This document shows, in pieces, positions 52,802 through 61,650 of a DNA stretch of 64,000 nt (positions are counted from its first letter, which is position 1; each line of letters begins with the position of its first letter). The position numbers were made by a program, and so were the translations under genes. Source of the stretch: a virus; IMG/VR virus record IMGVR_UViG_3300008450_000018, positions 1 to 64,000 of that record; one strand, written 5' to 3'. Below the pieces are notes generated by a model. The model was not told the DNA's origin. It did no database searches and saw nothing but the letters and a program-made list of their open reading frames with translations.

Positions 52802-52809
52802 AGCTATAT

Positions 52810-54969
52810 TTACCCTATACTAGTTATATTAGAGCTTTCAACACTAGCTTTTATAATAGGAACCTGTGTTTGACTATACTTTCCGCGATTATAAAAGGTT
52901 GTAGCAGAAGTGCCATTGGCATCAGTGGTAGACTGACCTGTTTTGTACCAATTAGTTGCAGCTTCTGGTCCGACTAAATGTGCAGCACTAACTATTCCTG
53001 CAATATCTTCTGCTGAACTATCTGCTGTAATAATACCATTTTTTTGTAATCTTGCATAATTATTTTTGGTATAGTTATACATTGCTTTTTCTTGAATGGT
53101 TCCATTTTCTCTGAATGCGTCTGAACTCGATATACCATCTTTTCCAGTCCAATTATTAGGATTACTTAATGCTTCTGCGGTCTGCGGAGTCCCAGCTTTA
53201 ACATAACCCAAATCTTGTAAATCTTTTGATCCCAACAGATACTTGCCTTGATATCCATTTGCATTTTGTGTTTGGTATGACCCTTCACTTTCACTGTACC
53301 CGATCTGTGCCATAAGAGCCCTGACTTGATTCTTATCCAAATTTCCCATGCTATCAATGGGTTCGGGCTGAGCAATAAAAATTCCAGCCGAAGCTGCTCC
53401 TGTTAAGTTTTCTCTATCTGCTTGAGCAGGACCCACAACTGTGATATCAGCAGGAGGATTTATAGGATCTCCCAATACATCTTTTGGTAAAGTAGACACT
53501 GTTTGTGCTTGATTTTGAAAAATTGCTGTTGCGTCACCTCTGATATATGGTTCGTGAGTCGGTACTTTATAATTTGTAGAAATTAAAGAATTTTGTTGGG
53601 CGAACCAAATACCTGGACTAACAACTTTAGCGTCAGGCAATTGATATAAATTAATTCTACTAGGAGGATTTATTTCTGCTCCGCCACCACCACCGCCATT
53701 TAATGCTATAGCAGCACCGTTGACTGCAATAGAGCCACCTGCTCGTATACCCATAGATTGTTGAGCAACCAAAGACAGCCCCGATCCGCTTCTTAACTGT
53801 GCTTGTTTACCGTACAAATTTAATGCAGTTTCTGCACTGGCTTGAACTAATTGTCCTGCCATTTTAACACTGCCCACTGCTTGCATGTTAATATTACGAC
53901 CTGCAAAGAAGCTAATATTGTTATCACTGTGCATCATAATATTGCCCTGAGTTCGCAATGCAAAATCTTTTGCACCATATACTAGAATGTCGCCTTCTTT
54001 AGTAAGTTCTATCCATGCAGTGCCGTTGGAATTTGCAACATATATAAAGCCTTCTGTGTCATTTAACATTATTTGATGACCCATGGCTGTTTTTAGTCTG
54101 ACTAAATTATCTTTACCGAATAAATCGCCGTCATCCATGACAAAACTATGGCCGCCCACTCTTGTTGTAACAACATACGTCGCAGGATTAAATTCTCCTG
54201 ACACTAATTTTTGTGCGATATTAGGATCTGTAGCAGGATCTTGACTACCAAATGGGCGGCCTGGTGTACTGAATCCGAATACTGAACTGACTGGGTCTCT
54301 TTGACTGCTACTACTAATGGCTCCCCGAACATTGTCGCTGTCTAATCCTTGCACAATTAATCTGATTGTTTGTGGAATGTGCAGTGGTTTTTTTAGATTA
54401 GGAAGAAAACCGGCTTTACCGTATACATCTGCGCTTTCCACTGTTTCTGCCACAGGATAAAACTTTCCTGGCAACAAGTAAGGCCCTACTCCTGATTCAG
54501 AAATACTTTCTGGTGAAATATAACTAAGTTCCACCGACCCAATTGCTGGAGTCATATTTCTTGTAATCGAAGAATTTACGCACGCAAACCAATACCCCTC
54601 TTGGCTTCCTGGAACAAAACAACACAAGACTTCCGTGCCGATATCCGGCGGGCTCATATAAAATCCATAACTCTGAGTCGAATCTGAAAACTTATTTTGA
54701 TTTGCCTTAGGTTGTGTGTATTCCCCTAATCTACTAGACGTGCTGCCCATAAAAGGGCTGGCATATGATACTAGTTTCCACGATGACGGAAGATCAGGAT
54801 TTGCGCCGCCGAACTGTGGTATAAAGACTTGCAGTCTTCCTGACCTAGTATTAGTGTCAATGGCTTTTACTTTTCCAATATATATTCCGCTGGGTTGCGG
54901 AATATCCATTTTTGTAGTGTCGATGAACGTGGGGTGTTTTGTACCCAAATATGGTTGATTGTATGACAT
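52810..54969 (-). CDS. 5: Baseplate hub/spike protein gp5-like with C-terminal hydrolase-like domain
   Basis: A 719-residue central spike protein. The N-terminal OB-fold region has SGIYIGKVKAID and RSGRLQVFIPQFGG. Residues about 300-430 form the VgrG-like triple beta-helix (LNDTEGFIYVANSNGTAWIE; MHSDNNISFFAGRNINMQAV). After a Gly-rich turn, residues about 543-700 form a separate domain with LMAQIGYSESEGSYQ, GYQGKYLLGS and a helical end, which looks like a peptidoglycan hydrolase with a Glu catalyst. In T4 gp5 the lysozyme sits between OB fold and helix, so here it has moved to the end. It punctures and digests the envelope during injection. Confidence 0.85.
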   Translation of the reverse strand: MSYNQPYLGTKHPTFIDTTKMDIPQPSGIYIGKVKAIDTNTRSGRLQVFIPQFGGANPDLPSSWKLVSYASPFMGSTSSRLGEYTQPKANQNKFSDSTQSYGFYMSPPDIGTEVLCCFVPGSQEGYWFACVNSSITRNMTPAIGSVELSYISPESISESGVGPYLLPGKFYPVAETVESADVYGKAGFLPNLKKPLHIPQTIRLIVQGLDSDNVRGAISSSSQRDPVSSVFGFSTPGRPFGSQDPATDPNIAQKLVSGEFNPATYVVTTRVGGHSFVMDDGDLFGKDNLVRLKTAMGHQIMLNDTEGFIYVANSNGTAWIELTKEGDILVYGAKDFALRTQGNIMMHSDNNISFFAGRNINMQAVGSVKMAGQLVQASAETALNLYGKQAQLRSGSGLSLVAQQSMGIRAGGSIAVNGAAIALNGGGGGGAEINPPSRINLYQLPDAKVVSPGIWFAQQNSLISTNYKVPTHEPYIRGDATAIFQNQAQTVSTLPKDVLGDPINPPADITVVGPAQADRENLTGAASAGIFIAQPEPIDSMGNLDKNQVRALMAQIGYSESEGSYQTQNANGYQGKYLLGSKDLQDLGYVKAGTPQTAEALSNPNNWTGKDGISSSDAFRENGTIQEKAMYNYTKNNYARLQKNGIITADSSAEDIAGIVSAAHLVGPEAATNWYKTGQSTTDANGTSATTFYNRGKYSQTQVPIIKASVESSNITSIG

Positions 54970-54972
54970 AAT

Positions 54973-57747
54973 TTAAATGAAATTAGTAAAGTCGCCGAAT
55001 TCTAAATCGCTCAAACTTGCAAATGCTTCGGTTACATCAATATCCGTCACTCCAACATCCAAATCAAAATTGCCAATTGAGTCGAAACCAGACGCATAGT
55101 CCAGTGCTCCCGCGTATTTAAAATCTCCAATGGAATCAAAACTAGTATTGTAGTCTACTCCCAATGCACCTTGACTTTTAAATATATCAGTAATTCCAGT
55201 TGTTATTTTATCTACTGCAATATTTACACCTCGGCCAACAACGTTATTAATTAAAGATCCTGCTACCTGCGCCCCAATAGCTTGAAGGAAACTTCCACCT
55301 TGTCCATTTGCTAGTGCCGCGGCGCCTTGTACTGCAAGATTTACCGCTGCTGAAGAATTAGTAGCTGGAAGCAAAGAAGAAATATTAGTTCTTGGACCTG
55401 CAAATCTGATTGCTGTATTCACTGTTGGAGTTAACGCATTTGACAATGCAGTTTCTGTTCTTTGTGTAACGGAAGAAGGTACCACTGGCTTTCCTTCTTG
55501 ATCATATAATAGTTTTGCCAACGTCAATGATTGTTCAAATTTTCCATTAGAAAAAGAATTGTCAACGGTAATTATTTTATAAACTCCGCTAAATTCGCTG
55601 TATCTATATCTACTAGATGCTACATCTGCTATACCTGTGGTTTCGTCATAGTCCACTGGACTTTGAAAATTTACAAATACATATAGCTCTCCGCCGTCCA
55701 TGTATAAACTACTGCCTGAACTGTTATTTAAAAATTGACCTGATGGAGTATCCAATCCTTGTCCCATGAATAAATCATCTTGTTTAATAAATTGCGGATC
55801 CCCTACAATTTTTAAATTTAATGTTATCATGTCACCTTTGGCCCCTAGCATCAAAGATCTCTGTAGATCTCCTGCGTCTGCAGATGCCTGTGGCAGTCCA
55901 CCAGCTCTCATAGTCGTTGCGACATTGTCACTGACTAGTCCTATAGAAATTGGCGCAACATTCTCTTGTGGTCTTTCTTCAGTGTTGGGATTAGGGTAAG
56001 CATTAGCATCGGGTCTAATAGGAGTTCCTGTTTGCGATTGTGTACTTTTTGTACGATTTGTGGTCATCTCTACTAGATATAAAGTGTTAAAATCTATTTG
56101 TAAATCGAGTACGTCTTTATTTTTTCCCGTAAAAATATAATCATATTTTTTTACAAATCCAGGCACACGGCCTTTGGGATAAAATGGATGTTTAGCAGAT
56201 AAGTTATATGGCTTTACATAAAATATAATGTCCATGCTATATCTGTTTTGTGTTGGATCATAATCTCTAATAAGGATACTAGGAATGATTCTAAACCATT
56301 TTAGCCACGTGATGGTATTAGGGTTTCCGCCTGACTGAATACTTTCCCGTTGTTGTTTTGTTATTGATGGATCTTTCAATTGATCGCTGATATATTCACT
56401 GTTTCTAACTGCCCAATCGATCATTCTGTCAATAGTGGTGCCCGCAGGAATATTTACGGTTGCTCCGTCGAATCGAAGCCCGCCTTTAGCAGCTCCTGAT
56501 GCTGCTTGAATTTGTGATCTTTGTGCGGCAGTCGACGTTCCGCTGGCTGGAGCTCCAGCTGCATTAACAGGACCTGTATATAATTTACGGTTGCCTATTT
56601 TTTCATCAAACACAACCCTAACAGTGTTGACTATAGATATTTGTTTTTGTACTTTTAATGAACTAAAATAACTATTGATAGCGGCGCAGAATCCAGTTAT
56701 TCCAAAACTTGAATATTCATTGTTTAATTGACTGGTCAAATCGCTTATTCGGGCCCGGGTGTCAGCCGCAATGCTGGCATCAATTGGATCGCCAGACGCT
56801 GCAAATTGTCTAGATTCTTCATTAAGGTTTGTAATTTGTCTTTCGATATCAGATCTTCGAAATAGATTTACATAAAATTTACCGTCTTCAGCTGATACTT
56901 CAGCCGGACCACCAAATATTTGACTGACTGTAGTGGCTGTAACTGTTGTGCTAACAGGTAAGCTTACATTTATTTGATTAAATGCCTGATGATTAAATGG
57001 CACTGCATCAATTTGATATTCTGTGCCTTTTGATGTTAATCTAGACTTGATATTAGTTATTCTAATAGGAATAAATTTTGAATGTTCTTTGAGTGGCCCG
57101 GGCGAGCCCCCGTCGACACTGCCAAAAAAATCAATTTGTAACATGTAAGGCATATGGATGTAACTACCTGTCCCGGGATTAACCCTACTAGCAGCCTCTA
57201 ACATTCTATTAATTAGTGTAAACCCCAATGGCTCGATAATTGTAAAACTACATTCAATTAAGTTACTGTTTCTATTTCTGGAAGTAGTATTAACTATGGT
57301 TTTTACTTTTAAGTTTTCGAAATAAAAATCTTCTTCAAATGCAGGGTCTCGTCTGAAAGTTTCCCCGTATCTTCCTGCACTACTGATTAAAACATTTTGC
57401 GGTACATACTTTTTTTGTAATGAACTATCTCTGCTGATCAAATTATTATAGTTTTGTATTCCCATTAAATGCAGGCTTAGACAATAAGTGTAAGAATCAT
57501 ATTCTAACAATGGGTTATCAACTACACCTTGTCTGGCATTAGAGCCTATAAAAGCAGTGGTGTCAAATATTGCACGACCTTCTGCGTCACGTATTTGTGC
57601 CAACTCAGCTTCATTAGCTGCATCTATTGCCTCATCACCCACAGCTGGAATTAGATCTATCGCAGGAGTGGCAATATTTTGTCTCTCAGCTAACGAAATA
57701 GCAACAGCTGATGCGTTGATAGTATTTGACTCTAAGGGATTACTCAT
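54973..57747 (-). CDS. Baseplate hub-associated structural protein (924 aa)
   Basis: A 924-residue virion protein between gp53 and gp5. The N-terminal part has LEYDSYTYCLSLHLMGIQNY and NRNSNLIECSFTIIEPLGFT; there is a coiled-coil-like stretch near residues 305-345 (DIERQITNLNEESRQF). The C-terminal 150 residues are Ala/Gly/Ser-rich and end in repeats of the type YNTSFDSIGDFKYAG / YASGFDSIGNFDLDV. I know homologues as structural proteins of marine T4-like phages. It may fulfil the gp27 hub role, but I cannot show this. Its stop is four bases before the gp5 start. Confidence 0.7.
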   Translation of the reverse strand: MSNPLESNTINASAVAISLAERQNIATPAIDLIPAVGDEAIDAANEAELAQIRDAEGRAIFDTTAFIGSNARQGVVDNPLLEYDSYTYCLSLHLMGIQNYNNLISRDSSLQKKYVPQNVLISSAGRYGETFRRDPAFEEDFYFENLKVKTIVNTTSRNRNSNLIECSFTIIEPLGFTLINRMLEAASRVNPGTGSYIHMPYMLQIDFFGSVDGGSPGPLKEHSKFIPIRITNIKSRLTSKGTEYQIDAVPFNHQAFNQINVSLPVSTTVTATTVSQIFGGPAEVSAEDGKFYVNLFRRSDIERQITNLNEESRQFAASGDPIDASIAADTRARISDLTSQLNNEYSSFGITGFCAAINSYFSSLKVQKQISIVNTVRVVFDEKIGNRKLYTGPVNAAGAPASGTSTAAQRSQIQAASGAAKGGLRFDGATVNIPAGTTIDRMIDWAVRNSEYISDQLKDPSITKQQRESIQSGGNPNTITWLKWFRIIPSILIRDYDPTQNRYSMDIIFYVKPYNLSAKHPFYPKGRVPGFVKKYDYIFTGKNKDVLDLQIDFNTLYLVEMTTNRTKSTQSQTGTPIRPDANAYPNPNTEERPQENVAPISIGLVSDNVATTMRAGGLPQASADAGDLQRSLMLGAKGDMITLNLKIVGDPQFIKQDDLFMGQGLDTPSGQFLNNSSGSSLYMDGGELYVFVNFQSPVDYDETTGIADVASSRYRYSEFSGVYKIITVDNSFSNGKFEQSLTLAKLLYDQEGKPVVPSSVTQRTETALSNALTPTVNTAIRFAGPRTNISSLLPATNSSAAVNLAVQGAAALANGQGGSFLQAIGAQVAGSLINNVVGRGVNIAVDKITTGITDIFKSQGALGVDYNTSFDSIGDFKYAGALDYASGFDSIGNFDLDVGVTDIDVTEAFASLSDLEFGDFTNFI

Positions 57748-57751
57748 CTTA

Positions 57752-58054
57752 TTATCCGATGGCTCCAGTTATTGCAGCTTTCTTAGGCAAAAAAATTCTA
57801 TTGCCTATTTTCATATCAAAAATAGGATCTTTAATAGTGTTAGGATTACGCAGTGCAAACACCCACCAGAGACCAGTATCTTCGTACAAATCGTATGCCA
57901 ATAAATCAGGTCTATATTGATAAGTTTTGTTTATAGCAAAAAGTACATCATCAGGATTCTTAGGTATTACTGGAAAATTGGCAAGATCTAAAAAGTCTCC
58001 ATAAAAAGGTGTTTTAGAATATAAACTATTTTGAGCATATTGAATTTCGGCCAT
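57752..58054 (-). CDS. 53: Baseplate wedge protein gp53-like
   Basis: A 100-residue protein. YQYRPDLLAYDLYEDTGLWW, ALRNPNTIKDPIFDMKIGN and RIFLPKK match the gp53/LysM-like baseplate wedge family, in which the D-P-x-x-D-x-x-x-G element precedes a final strand. It is shorter than T4 gp53 (196 residues), as in other marine relatives. It starts in a TAATG overlap with the upstream tail-tube gene, with GGAGG 11 bases before the ATG, and ends four bases before the next gene. Confidence 0.78.
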   Translation of the reverse strand: MAEIQYAQNSLYSKTPFYGDFLDLANFPVIPKNPDDVLFAINKTYQYRPDLLAYDLYEDTGLWWVFALRNPNTIKDPIFDMKIGNRIFLPKKAAITGAIG

Positions 58055-58944
58055 TATAGGAAACCTCCGATAGGTGAATTGCCATTCTGTATCAGCGCAC
58101 CTCGCGAGAATCTGTCTAGTGTAAAGTTTCTAGCAATATTTTGTCTGCTGTATAAAGGTTGTAAGGTAATGTTCACTGTGCTGCTTGTTGGCAGTCGGAC
58201 TGGGCCACCAAAGTTGACATTTGTTGGCAATTGCAATCCTGCACTACTCAATGAGGCACCCACTGGTATAGATACATAATCAACTTCTCCTGGCATAGTA
58301 TGACTGAATGATGTTACAACGCAGGGAACATGGGGAAGATATGCTGCTCCAAACCCATCTAAGAATACCAGTGGAGGAGGGCTGCCTGCATTTTGATCTG
58401 CTCCAAAAAACATTTTTGTCACAGTTCTAAAAAATTGTATTACTGCCATCAAATACTGACCTTCTTTAATATTTTGAACTGTAAATTCTCCATTTATATT
58501 AATGGAAGAAACTTCACTGCCTTCGTAGAAATAACTAGAATAATTACTGTGAGTTAATGGAGTAGAACCATATTTTGCATTATGCGTTATAGTAATAGAC
58601 GGCGTATACGGAAATATAACTCCACTGGTTTCTCGCAATGGTCCAAGAATACTATTATCTATTCTATTATAAAATAAGTCAGCAGTTGGCCTTGCCATAC
58701 TAATTCGCACTCGCCAATCATATTGAGGGTCAATTGTTGATCCATCTGTACCATTAAAATTAACATTAAATACACTGCCGGCTATATCTGTCAGTAAACC
58801 ATTAGCACCTGGGGCAAGTCCAGAATTTGCTAGCCTCGATCCGCTTGAAGACGCCGAGCCTGTAGAACCCGTTACGGAGGCTGGGCTGAAAAATGCGCTT
58901 TGGGCAGAACTATCCCCTGCAAAAGTAGAAGTATTATATGACAT
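58054..58944 (-). CDS. Tail-tube cap/junction protein (gp48/gp54-like)
   Basis: A 296-residue protein with a Ser/Ala/Gly-rich N-terminal tail and a tube-like beta fold: DWRVRISMARPTADLFYN, GVIFPYTPSITITHNAKYG, SINGEFTVQNIKEGQYL-type strand and VPCVVTSFSHTMPGEVDYVS near the end. Tube-domain proteins gp48 and gp54 connect hub and tail tube in T4. Its place at the head of the baseplate block fits, but I cannot say which of the two it replaces. A GATAAATA late promoter lies just upstream. Confidence 0.65.
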   Translation of the reverse strand: MSYNTSTFAGDSSAQSAFFSPASVTGSTGSASSSGSRLANSGLAPGANGLLTDIAGSVFNVNFNGTDGSTIDPQYDWRVRISMARPTADLFYNRIDNSILGPLRETSGVIFPYTPSITITHNAKYGSTPLTHSNYSSYFYEGSEVSSININGEFTVQNIKEGQYLMAVIQFFRTVTKMFFGADQNAGSPPPLVFLDGFGAAYLPHVPCVVTSFSHTMPGEVDYVSIPVGASLSSAGLQLPTNVNFGGPVRLPTSSTVNITLQPLYSRQNIARNFTLDRFSRGALIQNGNSPIGGFL

Positions 58945-58961
58945 TTGATACCCGTTTTAGA

Positions 58962-58969
58962 TATTTATC
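58962..58969 (-). promoter_or_regulatory. Late promoter (GATAAATA) of the baseplate block
   Basis: GATAAATA on the minus strand, one base from the T4 late consensus, lies 17 bases before the ATG at 58944. It would start the transcript for the tube cap, gp53, hub protein, gp5 and gp25. It sits in the divergent gap shared with the gp55 gene. Confidence 0.65.
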
Positions 58970-59012
58970 GAACCAAAAATAGTAGCTTATTATTGGCATT
59001 GACATCACAACT

Positions 59013-59018
59013 TATAAT
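59013..59018 (+). promoter_or_regulatory. Possible -10 box for the gp55 gene
   Basis: TATAAT at 59013-59018, 38 bases before the ATG at 59056. The sequence 17 bases upstream is TTATTG, a poor -35 match; the nearby TTGACA (58999-59004) is only 8 bases away and cannot serve. A promoter here is plausible but weak, or activator-dependent. Confidence 0.35.
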
Positions 59019-59055
59019 ATGTTAGTATGTACCAACCGCAGATTTAAAGGATAAA

Positions 59056-59946
59056 ATGAAATCAAATTACTTAAACAATAAAGATATTCTTAAAGAGATA
59101 CACAAAAGCAAGAATTCGTATTGCACATTCAGTGACCCAGAAGTTGCAGACTATGACATGATTCTGCCAGATGTTAAAAAAATTAATAAAAAAAATATAC
59201 TAGATGCTCGCAAATTAAGGGCAGAAAGATTAAGCAAATTAGCGCATGAAGCTGCCGTAGCGGCCACTGGGGAAAAGCAAAAAGCTGACCAATTTGAAAT
59301 CAAATACACTAAAATTCCACAGACTGATGTAGTCTTTCGAATTATGACATGGGAGCATATACCATTAGACGATGTCAAGACTAAAAAAGCCAAAGACGCG
59401 GCCAAAGAACTGTTTGAAGACGAAGATGAAACTGCTCATACCGAGTATGACGAAGATGATCCCAAACATAACAAATACGTTAAAGTCAATTTTCCGCCTT
59501 TCTTTCATTATAAAGTAGACGAAGAAGGCAACCCTATTCTGGTAGGCAAAAGTCATTGGTCGGGCGGATTAGACACTGGATCTTTTAATAGAGAACATGG
59601 TGCAATGACTAATAAACTAGCTCATATGTTTATGAAACTGTGTGAACGTTATGCAACCAGAAGTAATTGGAGAGGGTACACTTATAACGACGAAATGCGT
59701 AGTCAAGCCTTATTACAACTCAGTCAAATTGGATTGCAATTCGACGAATCGAAATCGCAGAATCCTTTTGCTTATTATACTGCTGCTATCACTAATAGCT
59801 TCACTCGAGTGCTGAACATCGAAAAACGCAATCAAAACTTACGTGACGACATTTTAGAAATGAACAATCTTAATCCAAGCTACACTCGCCAAGGCCAGGG
59901 TGGGTCGTGGGGCGGTGCAGGGGGCGGCGTAGATGGTAACGACTAG
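59056..59946 (+). CDS. 55: Late-transcription sigma factor gp55-like
   Basis: A 296-residue protein whose C-terminal third holds a sigma region-2-like helix set: RGYTYNDEMRSQALLQLSQI, FDESKSQNPFAYYTAAITNS and FTRVLNIEKRNQNLRDDILE. In T4, gp55 directs host RNA polymerase to TATAAATA late promoters, matching the octamers before the tail genes here. It is longer than T4 gp55 (185 residues): the first ~150 residues are extra, highly charged and partly acidic (FEDEDETAHTEYDEDDPKHN). AAAGGA precedes the ATG. Divergent from the baseplate block it should switch on. Confidence 0.85.
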   Translation: MKSNYLNNKDILKEIHKSKNSYCTFSDPEVADYDMILPDVKKINKKNILDARKLRAERLSKLAHEAAVAATGEKQKADQFEIKYTKIPQTDVVFRIMTWEHIPLDDVKTKKAKDAAKELFEDEDETAHTEYDEDDPKHNKYVKVNFPPFFHYKVDEEGNPILVGKSHWSGGLDTGSFNREHGAMTNKLAHMFMKLCERYATRSNWRGYTYNDEMRSQALLQLSQIGLQFDESKSQNPFAYYTAAITNSFTRVLNIEKRNQNLRDDILEMNNLNPSYTRQGQGGSWGGAGGGVDGND

Positions 59947-60601
59947 GATTAAATTTGATCCAACTAGTTCTGATATAATTCTCATAACCTACCCCCCGGG
60001 GGGTTTTGGGAATTTTGTATATCATCTATTAACTGAATTTACGGATCAAACAGTTAAACCCAATAATAGCTCATTTGCGTTTAGCGGCACCGGGAACAGT
60101 CACGGTACTAAAAAATATACTGTAACGTATTCTCACAATCCCTCAAAATACCATCCGTACATAGACTCAGACGTAGCCACAGAGGGTAAAACAATTTTGG
60201 TACTGGTAGACAACAAATGGTACGATAACGATTACTCTCGCTTACGTGAGGTTTTTCCAAATGCAAAAATTGTAAGGATGTGCTTTGAGCCACGCATGTA
60301 TCCTATTGTGTTTGCTCTAGTTACTGCTAAAACAAAAGGCATACAGGCTAATATATACGTGCCGCCAAATTACAAAGGCGAAGGCAAATTTACTCCGTTA
60401 CATTTGCCCAATGTTGTGAATGCATCCATCGAAGACTTTATCTTGGATCCGTTTGAAACGTTTTATAAGATAGCCACAGAGTTGGGATTAACTGTTATTA
60501 ATACTGATCAACTTCATGGCGTTGTTGCAGAATGGCGCAAGGTCCACAAACCATACTTTGAAGATCTATACAAAGAATTCCAGAAGGAGCATTTGCTATA
60601 G
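59933..60601 (+). CDS. P-loop/sulfotransferase-like protein of unknown function (222 aa)
   Basis: A 222-residue protein overlapping gp55 by 14 bases. ILITYPPGGFGNFVYHLL near the N-terminus resembles the YPKSGNT donor loop of sulfotransferases or a degenerate P-loop. FPNAKIVRMCFEPRMYP resembles the strand before the R-D-P element, but Arg-Asp is missing. The 61647 gene has the same two motifs (YPSGSFGHF; FPNANCIKICY), so they are paralogues flanking gp47. Enzyme activity is uncertain. Confidence 0.6.
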   Translation: MVTTRIKFDPTSSDIILITYPPGGFGNFVYHLLTEFTDQTVKPNNSSFAFSGTGNSHGTKKYTVTYSHNPSKYHPYIDSDVATEGKTILVLVDNKWYDNDYSRLREVFPNAKIVRMCFEPRMYPIVFALVTAKTKGIQANIYVPPNYKGEGKFTPLHLPNVVNASIEDFILDPFETFYKIATELGLTVINTDQLHGVVAEWRKVHKPYFEDLYKEFQKEHLL

Positions 60602-60633
60602 ACATGCCCTCTACAATAGTGTAAACTATATCC

Positions 60634-61650
60634 ATGAGTAACCTATTTAAGAAAGCCGCAGTATTCACCGACATCCACTTTGGTCTAAAGTCAAATAGTC
60701 AATTGCACAACGAGGACTGTTTGAACTTTATCAAGTGGGCTACCGCTAAAGCACGAGAAGAAGGTTGTGAAACCGCTATGTTTCTCGGAGACTGGCACAA
60801 TAATCGAGCCAGTCTTAATATTGTCACGCTTAATTATAGCCTTAGAGCATTGGAACATTTAAATGATAATTTTGAACGTGTTTATTTTATTCCTGGTAAT
60901 CATGATTTGTATTATCGGGATAAACGTGATATTCAATCGGTTGAATGGGCTCGTCACCTCCCGAACGTTCAAATTGTTAACGATTGGTTTACTAGCGGCA
61001 ATGTGGTTATTGCTCCTTGGCTTGTCGGAGACGACCACAAACGAATTGCCCGACTTACGGGAAAATACATGTTTGGACACTTCGAACTGCCCCACTTCTA
61101 TATGAACGCCATGGTGCAGATGCCCGATCACGGCGAAATTAAAAATGAACATTTTGGAAATTTTGATCAAGTATTCACTGGGCACTTTCATAAAAGACAG
61201 CAACGTCAAAATATTACATATATCGGAAATTGTTTCCCTCACAACTATGCCGATGCTGGCGATGACGATCGTGGACTAACTATTTTAGAATGGGGGAAAG
61301 AACCCGAATATCATGCATGGCCCAATCAGCCTAGATATCGTGTGCTAGGATTAGGTGCTATTTTAAATAACGCAGACTCGGTGTTAGGACAAGGTATGCA
61401 TGTTCGTGTTAATATTGACATCGATATTAGCTACGAAGAAGCAACCTTTATCAAAGAAACTTTTATGGAGTCTCATAAACTGCGAGAAATTACATTAATC
61501 CCACAAAAAAATGCAGACTTAAATGAATTTGCAATACAGGGCAATGTTAATTTCGAAAGTGTAGATCAAATTGTTACCAATCAACTTACTGCTATTGCCA
61601 GTGAGCATTATGACAATAAGATATTGCTGGACATTTATAGAAATTTATGA
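60634..61650 (+). CDS. 47: Recombination nuclease subunit gp47 (SbcD/Mre11-like)
   Basis: A 338-residue metallophosphoesterase, the nuclease partner of gp46. Conserved metal-site motifs appear in order: TDIHFG (near residue 12), GDWHNN (near 52), PGNHDLYY (near 87), GHFELPHF (near 148) and TGHFHKR (near 185). Length equals T4 gp47 (339). The complex processes DNA ends for recombination-dependent replication and degrades host DNA. It couples by ATGA to the next gene. No Shine-Dalgarno is evident before its ATG. Confidence 0.95.
   Translation: MSNLFKKAAVFTDIHFGLKSNSQLHNEDCLNFIKWATAKAREEGCETAMFLGDWHNNRASLNIVTLNYSLRALEHLNDNFERVYFIPGNHDLYYRDKRDIQSVEWARHLPNVQIVNDWFTSGNVVIAPWLVGDDHKRIARLTGKYMFGHFELPHFYMNAMVQMPDHGEIKNEHFGNFDQVFTGHFHKRQQRQNITYIGNCFPHNYADAGDDDRGLTILEWGKEPEYHAWPNQPRYRVLGLGAILNNADSVLGQGMHVRVNIDIDISYEEATFIKETFMESHKLREITLIPQKNADLNEFAIQGNVNFESVDQIVTNQLTAIASEHYDNKILLDIYRNL

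Noticed and set aside
58999-59018. TTGACA and TATAAT before the gp55 gene
   Set aside because: They are only 8 bases apart, too close to form a promoter together; only the -10 was kept as a weak possibility.
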